Of a stretch of 64,000 nucleotides of DNA, positions 1 to 9,575 are shown in pieces. The notes below the pieces were generated by a model. The model saw nothing but the letters and a program-made list of their open reading frames with translations. It did no database searches and had not been told where the DNA came from. Position 1 is the stretch's first letter; every line of letters starts with the position of its first letter. The DNA is taken from assembly GCF_001424425.1 (NCBI RefSeq), contig NZ_LMPT01000012.1, positions 392,073 through 456,072 of the forward strand. Direction: 5' to 3'. A program made the position numbers and the translations under genes. Source of the DNA: Acidovorax sp. Leaf191 (GTDB lineage: Bacteria > Pseudomonadota > Gammaproteobacteria > Burkholderiales > Burkholderiaceae_C).

Positions 1-167
1 TGGAATGCTTCCTTCTTGAGGGCGTGCCACAGTGCGTTGTGGTCGATCTCGATCAGTTGGGGTTCCGTGGCACCACCGTACACGATGCCGGGGGTCTTGC
101 CCGAAATGCGGAGACGGCGGCTCGCACCCGTGCCCTGCTTGGCGCGCTCAAAAGCGACGAAGTTCAT
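1..167 (-). CDS. rplY: 50S ribosomal protein L25 (general stress protein Ctc family), N-terminal part
   Basis: Reading the minus strand from the ATG at 167 gives a protein that begins [20 protein letters not shown] and continues through [11 protein letters not shown], the conserved opening of the L25/Ctc 5S rRNA-binding protein. The gene runs off the left edge, so only the first 55 or so residues are visible. A good ribosome binding site (AGGAG in the minus-strand sense, about 173-178) precedes the ATG. It lies downstream of prs in the same direction, the usual betaproteobacterial order prs-rplY. Confidence 0.9.
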   Translation of the reverse strand, partial: MNFVAFERAKQGTGASRRLRISGKTPGIVYGGATEPQLIEIDHNALWHALKKEAF

Positions 168-272
168 ATTTAGCTCCTGATAAGAGGCGACCGCGACCAG
201 TCATCCTCTGTTTTAAAAAGGCTTGAGGCCACATGCCACAAGCCTGCAAGTTGTTCCCGAACAAACAAGCAA

Positions 273-294
273 CAAGCCTCCCAAGGGAGGCTTG
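273..294 (-). terminator. Hairpin between prs and rplY
   Basis: A perfect inverted repeat (CAAGCCTCCC paired with GGGAGGCTTG) lies just after the prs stop codon. On the minus strand it is followed by an interrupted T-rich stretch rather than a clean T-run. It may be a weak terminator or a processing site that lowers read-through from prs into the L25 gene. Confidence 0.5.
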
Positions 295-334
295 CGTGCA
301 GAACCGCTGCTGCCGTGCTCCCGAAGGAACTGGA

Positions 335-1309
335 TCAGAACAGGTTCTCTTGGTCCGAGAACAGGCTCATCACCGACTCGCCCTTGGCAATGCGCTGGAT
401 CGTCTCGGCGATCAGCGGGGCCACGGAGAGTTGGCGAATCTTGGTGCATCCCTTGGCGTTGTCGCTCAGGGGGATGGTGTTGGTCACTACCACTTCATCG
501 AGGGCCGAGCCCTTGGCGATGCGTTCAATGGCAGGGCCCGAAAAAATGGGGTGCGTGCAATAGGCGTACACCTTCTTGGCGCCGCGCTCCTTGAGCACCT
601 CGGCCGCCTTCACCAGCGTGCCGGCGGTGTCGATCATGTCGTCCATGATCACGCAGTTGCGGCCTTCGATTTCGCCGATCACGTGCATGACTTCGGACAC
701 GTTGGCCTTGGGGCGTCGCTTGTCGATGATGGCCAGGTCGCAGTTGAGCTGCTTGGCCAGCGCACGGGCACGCACCACGCCGCCCACGTCGGGGGACACG
801 ACGATCAGGTCCTCGTAGTTCTTCTGGCGCAGGTCGCCCAGCAGAACGGGGGAGGCATAGATGTTGTCGACCGGAATGTCGAAGAAGCCCTGAATCTGGT
901 CGGCATGCAGGTCCATGGTCAGCACGCGGGCCACGCCCACGGTCTGCAGCATGTTGGCCACCACCTTGGCCGTGATCGGCACGCGGCTGGAGCGGGGGCG
1001 GCGGTCTTGCCGTGCATAACCGAAGTAGGGGATCACGGCGCTGATGCGTTCAGCCGATGCGCGCTTGAGCGCATCCACCATGATCAGCAGCTCCATGAGG
1101 TTTTCGTTGGTGGGCGCGCAAGTGGACTGCACCACGAAAACATCGCGTGCACGCACGTTCTGCTTGATTTCAACGGTGACTTCACCGTCGGAGAAACGAC
1201 CCACATCGGCAGCGCCCAGGGTGGTACCCAGGTGCTGGGCGATTTCAGCTGCCATGCCAGGATTGGCATTGCCGGTGAAAACCATGAAGTCGGGGTGGTT
1301 GGCTTGCAT
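335..1309 (-). CDS. prs: Ribose-phosphate pyrophosphokinase (PRPP synthetase)
   Basis: This enzyme makes 5-phosphoribosyl-1-pyrophosphate from ribose 5-phosphate and ATP, feeding purine, pyrimidine, histidine, tryptophan and NAD synthesis. The 324-residue product has the usual family length. It shows the flexible catalytic loop [10 protein letters not shown], the [11 protein letters not shown] segment and the PRPP-binding motif [12 protein letters not shown] near the C-terminus. The start is the ATG at 1309 ([20 protein letters not shown]); an open frame continues upstream, but it runs through the tRNA-Gln gene and cannot be coding there. It sits just downstream of tRNA-Gln and ispE on the same strand and upstream of rplY. 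Confidence 0.97.
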   Translation of the reverse strand: MQANHPDFMVFTGNANPGMAAEIAQHLGTTLGAADVGRFSDGEVTVEIKQNVRARDVFVVQSTCAPTNENLMELLIMVDALKRASAERISAVIPYFGYARQDRRPRSSRVPITAKVVANMLQTVGVARVLTMDLHADQIQGFFDIPVDNIYASPVLLGDLRQKNYEDLIVVSPDVGGVVRARALAKQLNCDLAIIDKRRPKANVSEVMHVIGEIEGRNCVIMDDMIDTAGTLVKAAEVLKERGAKKVYAYCTHPIFSGPAIERIAKGSALDEVVVTNTIPLSDNAKGCTKIRQLSVAPLIAETIQRIAKGESVMSLFSDQENLF

Positions 1310-1356
1310 GAGAGTCCCAGCAGTCTGAAAATAATGCCCGTATGCGAGAAGATATT

Positions 1357-1433
1357 TGGCAGGGGAAGAAGGATTCGAACCTTCGCATGCCGGAATCAAA
1401 ATCCGGTGCCTTAACCAGCTTGGCGACTCCCCT
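1357..1433 (-). tRNA. tRNA-Gln (UUG anticodon)
   Basis: The minus strand folds as a cloverleaf. The acceptor stem is AGGGGAG paired with the matching 3' strand, the D-arm reads GCCAAGCTGGTTAAGGC, the anticodon stem CCGGA/TCCGG encloses TTG, and the T-arm is GAAGGTTCGAATCCTTC. CCA is encoded at 1357-1359. The sequence closely follows known bacterial tRNA-Gln. It lies between ispE and prs, all on the minus strand, so the three are probably co-transcribed. Confidence 0.95.
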
Positions 1434-1463
1434 ACACAGGTCAATTGCCGAAGGCAACCAACC

Positions 1464-2324
1464 TTAATTCTCGTCTGATGCCCAACCCGCAAGAGGGTGA
1501 ATCATCAGATTTTCACATGCCTTGACCTGCCAGCCCTGGGGGGCTCCATCCAGATCAACTGCATGAGACATTTGCGCAAACACCGCACTGCCTGAGCCTG
1601 TCATCCTGCCTTGTAATCCGCGTGACCTGAGCCATTCGAGGGCTTCGGTAACTTGCGGGCAAAGAGCCTGAGCAACGGGCTGCAAGTCATTTCGACCGAA
1701 GTCAAAGTGTGCTGCAGCAAAGCCTAAGATTGTAGCACTATCTGAATCACGTTTCAAACTTGGCGACGAAAAAATTAATTTTGTCTCCAGGCCTGCTGCA
1801 GGCTTCACGATCGCGAAGCTTGCGGGTGGCAGCTGGTGCACTTTCTCAAGCGGCGTGATTGTCTCACCAATTCCCTCCACAAAAGCGTTACGGCCGCGTA
1901 AAAAAAATGGAATGTCTGCGCCGAGCGCGATGCCGATCTTTTCCAGCGCAGCGCGCGGCAGGTGCAGGCCCCACAGCCGATTGAGGGCCAGCAGCGTCGT
2001 GGCAGCGTCGGAGGAGCCGCCGCCCATGCCTGCCTGCGCGGGGATGCTCTTGCCCACGGCAATGTGCGCGCCCTGTGTGCAGCCCGTGGCCGCCTGCAGG
2101 GCGCGGGCTGCACGGATCGTCAGGTCCACGTCGGGCAAGGCGGGTCCCAGATCTTCGCGCGTGATCTCCGGGCCGGTGCCGCGGAGTTCGAAGTGCAGGG
2201 TGTCGCACCAGTCCACCAGCATGAACACCGACTGCAGCAGGTGATAGCCGTCGTCACGCCGGCCCGTGATGTGCAGAAAAAGATTGAGCTTGGCCGGAGC
2301 CGGCACGTCGTAGAGGGCTTGCAT
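1464..2324 (-). CDS. ispE: 4-diphosphocytidyl-2-C-methyl-D-erythritol kinase
   Basis: IspE phosphorylates CDP-methylerythritol in the non-mevalonate (MEP) pathway of isoprenoid synthesis. The 286-residue product opens with [19 protein letters not shown], the family's substrate-binding N-terminus. It carries the GHMP-kinase ATP loop [17 protein letters not shown] and the C-terminal glycine-rich motif [13 protein letters not shown] chose the ATG at 2324 over a TTG two codons upstream. It lies between lolB and tRNA-Gln, an order widely conserved in beta- and gammaproteobacteria. Confidence 0.95.
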   Translation of the reverse strand: MQALYDVPAPAKLNLFLHITGRRDDGYHLLQSVFMLVDWCDTLHFELRGTGPEITREDLGPALPDVDLTIRAARALQAATGCTQGAHIAVGKSIPAQAGMGGGSSDAATTLLALNRLWGLHLPRAALEKIGIALGADIPFFLRGRNAFVEGIGETITPLEKVHQLPPASFAIVKPAAGLETKLIFSSPSLKRDSDSATILGFAAAHFDFGRNDLQPVAQALCPQVTEALEWLRSRGLQGRMTGSGSAVFAQMSHAVDLDGAPQGWQVKACENLMIHPLAGWASDEN

Positions 2325-2370
2325 GAACAAAAAAACGGGGGGCGGGCAAGGGGCGTGCGCCGCGCGCAGA

Positions 2371-2913
2371 TCAACGGGTCAGTGCAACGCGGAGTGTGGC
2401 CTGGGGCTGCGGGTCGTCCCGGTGCGCGACCAGGCGGCCATCGGCAACCCCCGACAGATCGGCGCGCCAACCGGGTGCAGTGGCCTGGTTGCCCTGCAGC
2501 CAGCTGAACAATGCCGTCACCGGAATGCGCGTGCCGGTCACTTCCTGCAGCAGCATGTCGAGCGAGTCGGAGGTGCGGGTTTCCTGCGAGCTCACCAACT
2601 GGGCGTGGCCGTCCTTCCAGTCCAGCTGCGCAAGCCGGTTGCCCAGCGGGCTGAGCAGCACCAGCCCGCCCACTTGGGCATTGCCCCGCAGCTCGAACAT
2701 GGCAGAAAACGACTGCGAGTCCTGGCCCTCGACCTGCAATGCCAGGCGGCCGCTCCAGGTGTTCTCATCGGTCGCCGCCTTGGGCAAGGGTTGTGCACAT
2801 CCGGCCAGCCACATGGCGCAGATGGCCAGCAGCAGACGCCAGCCTGTGGTCACACCGTGGATTTGCGTTGCGGCAGCCGCCGACGGCAGCGTGGCACCGT
2901 ACCAGCCGCGCAT
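2371..2913 (-). CDS. lolB: Outer-membrane lipoprotein insertion factor LolB
   Basis: LolB receives lipoproteins from the periplasmic carrier LolA and inserts them in the inner leaflet of the outer membrane. The 180-residue product has a type II signal peptide with lipobox LAGC at about residues 36-39. The mature part has the WSGRLALQVEG...SFSAMFELRG pattern typical of LolB. Its ATG at 2913 overlaps the stop codon of the upstream TPR gene (ATGA), so the two are translationally coupled. The next gene, ispE, is 46 bp downstream. Confidence 0.9.
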   Translation of the reverse strand: MRGWYGATLPSAAAATQIHGVTTGWRLLLAICAMWLAGCAQPLPKAATDENTWSGRLALQVEGQDSQSFSAMFELRGNAQVGGLVLLSPLGNRLAQLDWKDGHAQLVSSQETRTSDSLDMLLQEVTGTRIPVTALFSWLQGNQATAPGWRADLSGVADGRLVAHRDDPQPQATLRVALTR

Positions 2914-4673
2914 CAAAGCTTCACTCCCAGGCGCGCCAGGGTTTCCTTCAGTGTTTCGTTGTCGGGGCTCACGCGCTTGCTCTCCGTCCAGACCTTCAGG
3001 GCGGCGTCCTTGTCGCCCAGGCTCCAGAGCACTTCACCCAGATGCGCGCCGATCTCGACATCGGGGCGCCCCTTGTAGGCGGCTTCCAGCAGCCTGCGGG
3101 CTTCGGCCTTGTTGCCCAGGCGAAACTCCACCCAGCCCAGGCTGTCGGTAATGAACGGGTCGTTGGGTGCGAACTCCAGCGCTTTCAGGATGAGCTGCTT
3201 GGCTTCGGGCAGGCGCTGGCCACGCTCGGCCAGCGAGTAGCCCAGCGCGTTGTAGGCGTGGTGGTGGTCCGGCTTCTGGGCGATGACCTGGCGCAGCAGC
3301 CGCTCCATGGTGTCCACCTGGCCGGCCTTTTCGGCCAGCATGGCCTGGTCGTACACGAGTTCGGTGTCTTGCGGAGCCAAGGCCACGAGTTCGGTCTGGA
3401 CCTTGTAGGCCTCCTGGTACAGCCGCTGGTCGCGCAGCAGTTGCACTTCTGCAGCCAGCTTCATGCGCTTGTCGTCGGCCGAAGTGCCCGGCAGGTTGCG
3501 CAGCAAGGCGCGGGCCTGCTCGATCTTGCCCTGGCGCGCCAGCAGCGACGCGCGGCGCATCTGGGCGCTGAAGACCTCCTCCACGTTGTCGATGCGCTTG
3601 AGCCATGCCTCGGCCCCGGCGAAGTCCTGCTTCTTTTCGGCGATCTGCGCGTACAGCAGGTACGCCTGCGTCATGCCGCGCTGGCGCACCTCAGCATCGT
3701 CCAGCGAGGACAGCAGGTCCATGTAGCGCTTGAGGTCGTTCTCGGCCGCGGGAAGGCGGTTGTCCTGCAGGTGGAGCGTAGCCAGCACCAGCCAGGCTTC
3801 CACCAGGTCGGGCTTTTCCTTGGTGGCGGCTTCCAGCTGCCGGGCCGCGTCTCCATAGCGTTGCTGGCCCAGCAGTACCCGCGCATAGGCCATGCGCAGC
3901 TCGGGAACAGGCTGCTTGGACAGGGCCTGCACGACCAAGGGTTCTGCTTCGGGGCTGCCATCGTCCATCAGCTCCAGCGCCAGTTGCGCCGAGCTCTCGC
4001 TGCCCACGTCCAGGGCCTGGGCCTTGCGGGCGGCTTCCAGGGCGCCGGCCTTGTCGCCTGCGGCCAGCCGCAGGCGGCCCAATGAAACCCATGCCACCGG
4101 ACCGGTGGCAGGATTCGTGAGTTCGTTGACGAGCGCCGCTTCGACGACCTTGGCGGCCAGCGCCTTGTCGCTGGCGCGCCCATACACCTGGGGCAGGGCC
4201 GACAGCATGGCCGCCTTGCTGCGGGGTGGCGACAGAGCCAGCTCCAGGCGCAGGAGGTCCGGGGTTTCGCCAATGCGGTTCAGGGCGACCAGGATCTGGA
4301 GCACGTAGCGGTTGGCCTCGCGCGACTGGGGCAGGGCTTCTTTCCAGGCCTGCGCGGCTGCCAATGCGTATTCGCCCGAGCGGGATTGCAGCGCGATGTC
4401 GGCTGCGCGCTGGTACAGCTGGCCGTCGGCACTGCGGCGGGCCGCTTCGAGCATGAAGGCGTACCCGGCACCCGGGTCTCCGGTGCGGGCGCTCACCTCG
4501 CCCAACAGGATTTCGTAGAACAGTTCCGCGTCGAGCGCGGGGTTAGAGACCACGGGCTCGTCGGCAGGCGCAGGCGGGGTGTTGGCACCCGGCGATTGCG
4601 CATACGCTGAACAAGCCGCAACCGAGATCGCTGTTGCCAGGGCGGTGGTCCGAAATCTGTGAAATAACACCAT
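2913..4673 (-). CDS. Exported tetratricopeptide-repeat protein
   Basis: The 586-residue product has a signal peptide ([20 protein letters not shown], cut near AYAQ) followed by TPR-like helical repeats over nearly the whole length, for example [19 protein letters not shown] and the canonical repeat [20 protein letters not shown]. It probably works in the periplasm or at the outer membrane as a protein-protein scaffold; no catalytic motif is visible. I preferred the ATG at 4673 because it gives a clean signal peptide; an ATG at 4691 adds six partly acidic residues. It overlaps lolB by 4 bp, suggesting a role connected with envelope lipoproteins. Confidence 0.85.
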   Translation of the reverse strand: MVLFHRFRTTALATAISVAACSAYAQSPGANTPPAPADEPVVSNPALDAELFYEILLGEVSARTGDPGAGYAFMLEAARRSADGQLYQRAADIALQSRSGEYALAAAQAWKEALPQSREANRYVLQILVALNRIGETPDLLRLELALSPPRSKAAMLSALPQVYGRASDKALAAKVVEAALVNELTNPATGPVAWVSLGRLRLAAGDKAGALEAARKAQALDVGSESSAQLALELMDDGSPEAEPLVVQALSKQPVPELRMAYARVLLGQQRYGDAARQLEAATKEKPDLVEAWLVLATLHLQDNRLPAAENDLKRYMDLLSSLDDAEVRQRGMTQAYLLYAQIAEKKQDFAGAEAWLKRIDNVEEVFSAQMRRASLLARQGKIEQARALLRNLPGTSADDKRMKLAAEVQLLRDQRLYQEAYKVQTELVALAPQDTELVYDQAMLAEKAGQVDTMERLLRQVIAQKPDHHHAYNALGYSLAERGQRLPEAKQLILKALEFAPNDPFITDSLGWVEFRLGNKAEARRLLEAAYKGRPDVEIGAHLGEVLWSLGDKDAALKVWTESKRVSPDNETLKETLARLGVKL

Positions 4674-4720
4674 CGGGTCATAATAATCCATGCCCGTTAA
4701 CCCGATGTAGGTCGCGTTCT

Positions 4721-5536
4721 ATGCCTGAGTTGCCCGAAGTGGAAGTCACGCGCCGCAGTTTTGCGGCGGCCATTGCCGGGGCGAACATCGAAGGTGTTGC
4801 GATGGGCAAGCCGCTGCGGTGGCCGCTCGGGTGTGACCCCGGGGATCTGGTGGGGCAGCAGGTGCTGGGTCTGCGCCGGCGGGGCAAATATCTATTGGCA
4901 GATACCAGCCGGGGCCTGCTGCTGCTGCACCTGGGCATGTCAGGCAGCTTGCGCTTTGGCCATGGCCTTCCTCCGCCAGGCGTGCACGACCATTTCGACA
5001 TGGCCACCAGCCACGGGACGCTACGGCTGCATGATCCGCGGCGCTTCGGCGCGGTGGTCTACACCCACGGCGAGCAGGATCCGGTCGCGGTCAAGCTGCT
5101 CGATGCGCTGGGCATGGAACCGTTGTCGGATTCCTTTTCTCTGGCCACGTTTCAAGCCGGGCTGAAAAAGAGCCGCACGCCCATCAAGCAGTTGCTGCTG
5201 GGCGGCAAGCTGGTGGTGGGGGTGGGCAATATCTATGCTTCCGAGGTGCTTTTTCTGGCGGGTATCCGCCCGACCACGGTGGCGTCGCGCATCGGCCCGG
5301 CCCGGGTGCGCAAGTTGCACGAGGCCATCGTGGCCGTGCTGGCCCGGGCGGTGGAAATGGGGGGCAGCACGCTGCGCGATTTCTCCAGTGCCGACGGCAT
5401 GGCCGGACACTTCCAGACGCAGGCCAATGTCTACGGGCGCGAAGGTGCGCCCTGCCATGTTTGCAGCACCCCCATCCGGCTGCTGCGCCAGGGTCAGCGA
5501 AGCACTTACTTCTGCGCGCAATGCCAACGCACCTGA
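4721..5536 (+). CDS. mutM: Formamidopyrimidine-DNA glycosylase (8-oxoguanine repair)
   Basis: MutM/Fpg removes 8-oxoguanine and ring-opened purines and nicks the abasic site. The 271-residue product starts [13 protein letters not shown], in which Pro2 and Glu3 form the catalytic N-terminus after Met removal. It has the RRRGKYLL lysine segment, the helix-two-turn-helix [13 protein letters not shown], and a C-terminal zinc finger CHVC...CAQC. The start at 4721 is fixed by the catalytic proline. It is divergent from the TPR gene and is followed after about 110 bp by a dynamin-like GTPase and then mutY. Confidence 0.97.
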   Translation: MPELPEVEVTRRSFAAAIAGANIEGVAMGKPLRWPLGCDPGDLVGQQVLGLRRRGKYLLADTSRGLLLLHLGMSGSLRFGHGLPPPGVHDHFDMATSHGTLRLHDPRRFGAVVYTHGEQDPVAVKLLDALGMEPLSDSFSLATFQAGLKKSRTPIKQLLLGGKLVVGVGNIYASEVLFLAGIRPTTVASRIGPARVRKLHEAIVAVLARAVEMGGSTLRDFSSADGMAGHFQTQANVYGREGAPCHVCSTPIRLLRQGQRSTYFCAQCQRT

Positions 5537-5644
5537 CGGCGGTGTGGAGCGAACTTTGCTTTTCAGCACAGTCTGTGGGCGGTCAATGCTATATTTTGTG
5601 CATGCCTGCCTCGCAGGCCATACCTAGATATCTCCGGGAGCACA

Positions 5645-7606
5645 GTGGGACCCTCATTCAACGAACAGTTCGACCAGCATGGCGTCTGGAGACGTGAATT
5701 CGCCCAGCAGCTCAAGCGGCTGGGCGACTGGATGTCTTCGCATGACCTCATGGACTCGGCAGTGCGCGAGCGCCTGCACAGGCTGGAAGAACAGGTTCGC
5801 AGCGACAAGGTCATGGTGGCTTTTGTCGCGGAGTTCTCGCGTGGCAAGTCGGAGCTGATCAACGCCATCTTCTTTGCTGACTACGGTCGCCGCATCATGC
5901 CGGCCAGCGCCGGGCGCACCACCATGTGCCCCACCGAGCTTGGCTACGACGCGAGCGTGGTCCCCAGCCTGCGGTTGCTGCCCATCGAAACCCGCCTGCA
6001 GATGCAGAGTTTGGCGGAATGGCGCATGAAGCCTGAACGTTGGCACGAGATCCGGCTCGATGTCGGCAATGCCGACCAGATTGCGAAGGCCCTGGAAAAA
6101 GTGGCCGAAGTGCGCAAGGTCAGCCTGGACAACGCCCGGGCGCTGGGTTTCTGGCACGACGACCTGGTCGACGAGAACCCCGTCCCGGACTCGCACGGTA
6201 TGGTGGAAGTGCCCATGTGGCGGCACGCCATCATCAATATTCCGCATCCGCTGCTCAAGCAGGGCCTGGTCATCCTCGATACGCCGGGTTTGAATGCCGT
6301 GGGCGCCGAGCCAGAGCTGACCGTCAACCTGATTCCCCAGGCCCATGCGGTGGTGTTCATCCTGAGTGCGGACACCGGCGTGACGCGGTCCGATCTGTCG
6401 ATCTGGCGCGAGCACCTGGCCATCTCTGCCGACAGCATGGACGCCCGCCTGGTGGTCCTCAACAAGATCGACACCCTGTGGGACACGCTCAATTCCGCCG
6501 AGCAGGTGCAGGCCCAGATAGAACGCCAGTGCCAGACGTCTGCCGAGATGCTCGGTGTGCCGCTGGAAAGGGTGGTGCCAGTCTCCGCACAAAAGGGCCT
6601 GGTGGCCAAGATCACGGCCGACGACGTGTTGCTGGAAACCAGCGGCCTTCCCGTGCTGGAGGAGGCCCTGGCCAAGGGCATCATGGGCCAGCGGCAATCC
6701 ATCTTGCGGTCGGCCGTGGCCCATGGCGTGGCCAATCTGCGCACCGAGACGTCGCGGGTCATCAACATCCGCCGGCGCGACCTGGATGACCAGATGGCCG
6801 AGCTGCGCAGCCTGCGCGGCAAGAACGCGTCGGTGATCGAGTCGATGCGCCAGCGTATCGAGCAGGAGCAGCGCGAATTCGACCTGAGCACCTCCAAGAT
6901 CCAGGCCGTGCGGGCCGTGCACCTCAAGCTGCTGCGCGACGTGTTCCAGCAACTGGGTGCGAAGTCGCTCAAGGGCGAGTTGGCCGAGCTGGCACAGACG
7001 CTGCAGCAAAAAGGGCTCAAGCTGGGCGTCAAGAAGATCTACGTCCAGACCTTTGACAAGCTGCGCAGCACCATGGACAAGGCGCAGGCGTCCGGCACCG
7101 AGATCCAGGCCATGCTGGGCGGAACCTTCCGGCAACTGAATGCCGAATTCGGATTTTCGCTGCAGGTGCCGCCGCCGCCGCAGCTGGAGCACTTCACGCA
7201 CGATCTTCACCAGATCGAGCAGAGCCACCTGCAGTACCTGGGCATGGGCAATGCGCTGAAGCTGGCGCAGCCCGAATTTGCAGAGCGATTGGTGCGCGCG
7301 CTGGCCATGCGTTTGCGCACGGTCTATGAGTCCGCAGCCAATGACCTGGAACTGTGGAGCAAGTCGGCCACCGCGCAGCTGGATGCCCAACTGCGCGAGC
7401 GCCGCCGCAGCTTCGCCCGCCGCATGGAGGCAGTCGACCGCATACAGCAGGCTGCGAGCGGCTTGGTCGAGCGCATTTCCGAGATCGAAGCCGGCGAAGA
7501 AGAGCTGGGCCAACTGGAGCAAAAGCTCCACGAGTTGACCTCCAAGCTGGTCGCGCCTCCTGCCGTTGAAACCCTGGATGCCGACAAGCAACTCCTATCG
7601 GCATGA
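5645..7606 (+). CDS. Dynamin-family GTPase
   Basis: The 653-residue protein has a GTPase domain with P-loop AEFSRGKS (residues 62-69), switch/G3 motif DTPGL, and G4 motif NKID. A long helical, coiled-coil-rich region follows, as in bacterial dynamin-like proteins. No signal peptide or obvious transmembrane helix is present. The start is a GTG at 5645, preceded by GGGAG at 5636-5640. Its last codons overlap the start of mutY (ATGA at 7603-7606), so it is translationally coupled to mutY and lies between the two partners of the 8-oxoguanine repair system. Function is not established; membrane remodelling or stress protection is inferred from the family only. Confidence 0.85.
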   Translation: MGPSFNEQFDQHGVWRREFAQQLKRLGDWMSSHDLMDSAVRERLHRLEEQVRSDKVMVAFVAEFSRGKSELINAIFFADYGRRIMPASAGRTTMCPTELGYDASVVPSLRLLPIETRLQMQSLAEWRMKPERWHEIRLDVGNADQIAKALEKVAEVRKVSLDNARALGFWHDDLVDENPVPDSHGMVEVPMWRHAIINIPHPLLKQGLVILDTPGLNAVGAEPELTVNLIPQAHAVVFILSADTGVTRSDLSIWREHLAISADSMDARLVVLNKIDTLWDTLNSAEQVQAQIERQCQTSAEMLGVPLERVVPVSAQKGLVAKITADDVLLETSGLPVLEEALAKGIMGQRQSILRSAVAHGVANLRTETSRVINIRRRDLDDQMAELRSLRGKNASVIESMRQRIEQEQREFDLSTSKIQAVRAVHLKLLRDVFQQLGAKSLKGELAELAQTLQQKGLKLGVKKIYVQTFDKLRSTMDKAQASGTEIQAMLGGTFRQLNAEFGFSLQVPPPPQLEHFTHDLHQIEQSHLQYLGMGNALKLAQPEFAERLVRALAMRLRTVYESAANDLELWSKSATAQLDAQLRERRRSFARRMEAVDRIQQAASGLVERISEIEAGEEELGQLEQKLHELTSKLVAPPAVETLDADKQLLSA

Positions 7607-8673
7607 GTGAGGCAATGGGCGGCAGCGTCGCCGAGCGTGTGGTGGCCTGGCAGATGGCCAGTGGCCGCAATCATCTACCCTGGCAGCAGACCCGCGACCC
7701 CTACCGGGTGTGGCTGTCGGAGATCATGCTGCAGCAGACGCAGGTCAGCACGGTGCTGGACTACTACGCGCGTTTCCTGGCCCGCTTTCCTGATGTGGCG
7801 GCATTGGCTGCTGCGCCCCAGGACGAAGTCATGGGCCTGTGGAGCGGCCTGGGCTACTACACCCGCGCCCGCAACCTGCACCGCTGTGCGCAGCAGGTGG
7901 TGTCGGAGCATGGCGGGGCGTTTCCCCGCTCGGCGGAAGTGCTGGCCACCTTGCCTGGCATCGGCCGATCCACGGCTGGCGCCATCGCTGCCTTCTGCTT
8001 TTCGCAGCGGGTTCCGATCCTGGATGCCAACGTGCGCAGGGTGCTGACCCGGCTGTTGGGGTTCGACGCGGATCTGGCGTCGGCCCGCAATGAGAAGGTG
8101 CTGTGGGAGCATGCGCAGGCGCTGCTCCCGGTGCACGATCTTGAAAACGCCATGCCCCGCTACACGCAGGGGTTGATGGACCTGGGGGCCACGGTGTGCG
8201 TGCCCCGGGCGCCGCGCTGTGAGCTGTGCCCGCTGAACCACAGCTGTGTCGCGTTCAAGAAGGGTGACCCGGAGCGCTATCCGGTCAAGACGCGCAAGCT
8301 CTCGCGCCGCTCGGAGTCCTGGCAATTGCTGGTGCTCAGGAACCCGCAAGGGCAGGTATGGCTGCAACGGCGTCCTGGCACGGGCATATGGGCGGGCATG
8401 CACTGCGTCCCCATTTTTGAAGACAGCGCGTCGTTGCACCGGTGTGTGGAAACCTTGCCGTCTGCCTCCGGCCAGTCGGTGCAGGAGTTGCAGCCGTTTG
8501 TCCATGTGCTGACGCACCGCGACCTTCACCTGCATCCCGTGCTGGTCACTGGCGTGGCCGCAGCCCAGCCGACGGAAGACGGCGAATGGCTGGGCGCCGG
8601 CCAATGGAGTTCTATCGGTCTGCCCGCGCCCATTCGCAAACTGCTGGACACGACCCAAGCGTCGTTGTGGTGA
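7603..8673 (+). CDS. mutY: Adenine DNA glycosylase
   Basis: MutY removes adenine mispaired with 8-oxoguanine and so completes the repair system begun by MutM. The 356-residue product has the WLSEIMLQQTQ segment with the catalytic glutamate, the helix-hairpin-helix LPGIGRSTAGAIAA, and the ILDANVRRVLTR segment with the catalytic aspartate. The [4Fe-4S] ligand pattern C-x6-C-x2-C-x5-C (CVPRAPRCELCPLNHSC) is intact. The C-terminal third is the NUDIX-like 8-oxoG recognition domain. The ATG overlaps the stop of the GTPase gene upstream. Confidence 0.97.
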   Translation: MSEAMGGSVAERVVAWQMASGRNHLPWQQTRDPYRVWLSEIMLQQTQVSTVLDYYARFLARFPDVAALAAAPQDEVMGLWSGLGYYTRARNLHRCAQQVVSEHGGAFPRSAEVLATLPGIGRSTAGAIAAFCFSQRVPILDANVRRVLTRLLGFDADLASARNEKVLWEHAQALLPVHDLENAMPRYTQGLMDLGATVCVPRAPRCELCPLNHSCVAFKKGDPERYPVKTRKLSRRSESWQLLVLRNPQGQVWLQRRPGTGIWAGMHCVPIFEDSASLHRCVETLPSASGQSVQELQPFVHVLTHRDLHLHPVLVTGVAAAQPTEDGEWLGAGQWSSIGLPAPIRKLLDTTQASLW

Positions 8674-8711
8674 GGTCAGGGCTGGTGTGAGGAGGCCCGC
8701 GGCGCTGCGTT

Positions 8712-9575
8712 TCAGCGGCCATCCAGCTCACGGTGCCTGCGCAGGGCAGTCCATCGGTCGCTGAACATCTCCGCGAGCCGTTCCACCAGGTACACGGAGC
8801 GGTGCTGGCCCCCGGTGCAGCCGATGGCCACCGTCACATAGCTGCGGTGGTTGCGGTCCAGGAACTCCAGCCAATGGGCCAGGAACTGCTCGATGTGCGC
8901 CTGCATCAGCGAGACCTCCGTCTGCTGGCGCAAGAAGCGCGCGACAGGCTCATCCAGGCCCGTCAGGTCGCGCAGCGCAGGTTCGTAGTGCGGGTTGGGC
9001 AGCATCCGCACGTCAAACACATAGTCCGCATCCATCGGTATGCCGCGCTTGAATGCAAAGGACTGAAAGACCAGGGTCAGCTGGCCGTGTGTCGTGGTCA
9101 TCAACCCCTTGACGTAGCTTTGCAGCTGCGACGACCGGATGGTGCTGGTGTCGATGACATGCGACTGGTCGCGCAACGCGGCCAGAAGCTCGCGCTCCTC
9201 TTCGATGATCTGCACCAGCGCCTTGCGGCCCTGCTGCAAGTCGGCATGCGACAGCGGGTGGCGGCGCCGCGTCTCCGAAAAGCGCCGCACCAGCGTGTCG
9301 ATGGTGGCGTCCAGAAAGATGGATTGCACCGACACGCCCTCGCTGCGCAGCCGGTTGAGCTCCTGCGGGACCTGGTGCAACGACGTGGCGCTGCGCACAT
9401 CCATGGCGATGGCCAGGCGGTTGCCGTGGTGGCGGTGCTCCAGCGCGACGAAGGCGGGGAGCAGCTCCGGGGGCAGGTTGTCGACGCAGTAATACCCGGC
9501 GTCTTCCAGCGCGTGCAGGGCCACGGACTTGCCGGAGCCGGACATGCCGGTGATCAGGACGATTTCCAGCGCCAT
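8712..9575 (-). CDS. rapZ: RNase adapter protein RapZ
   Basis: RapZ is a nucleotide-binding RNA adapter; in enterobacteria it directs RNase E to the sRNA GlmZ to control glucosamine-6-phosphate synthesis. The 287-residue product carries the P-loop GMSGSGKS at residues 10-17 and the C-terminal [17 protein letters not shown] motif of the family. The gene overlaps recN by an ATGA, and the recN-rapZ pairing is the local operon. Whether the sRNA role holds in this organism is not known from the sequence; a pts/kinase role for RapZ is usual in betaproteobacteria. Confidence 0.93.
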   Translation of the reverse strand: MALEIVLITGMSGSGKSVALHALEDAGYYCVDNLPPELLPAFVALEHRHHGNRLAIAMDVRSATSLHQVPQELNRLRSEGVSVQSIFLDATIDTLVRRFSETRRRHPLSHADLQQGRKALVQIIEEERELLAALRDQSHVIDTSTIRSSQLQSYVKGLMTTTHGQLTLVFQSFAFKRGIPMDADYVFDVRMLPNPHYEPALRDLTGLDEPVARFLRQQTEVSLMQAHIEQFLAHWLEFLDRNHRSYVTVAIGCTGGQHRSVYLVERLAEMFSDRWTALRRHRELDGR

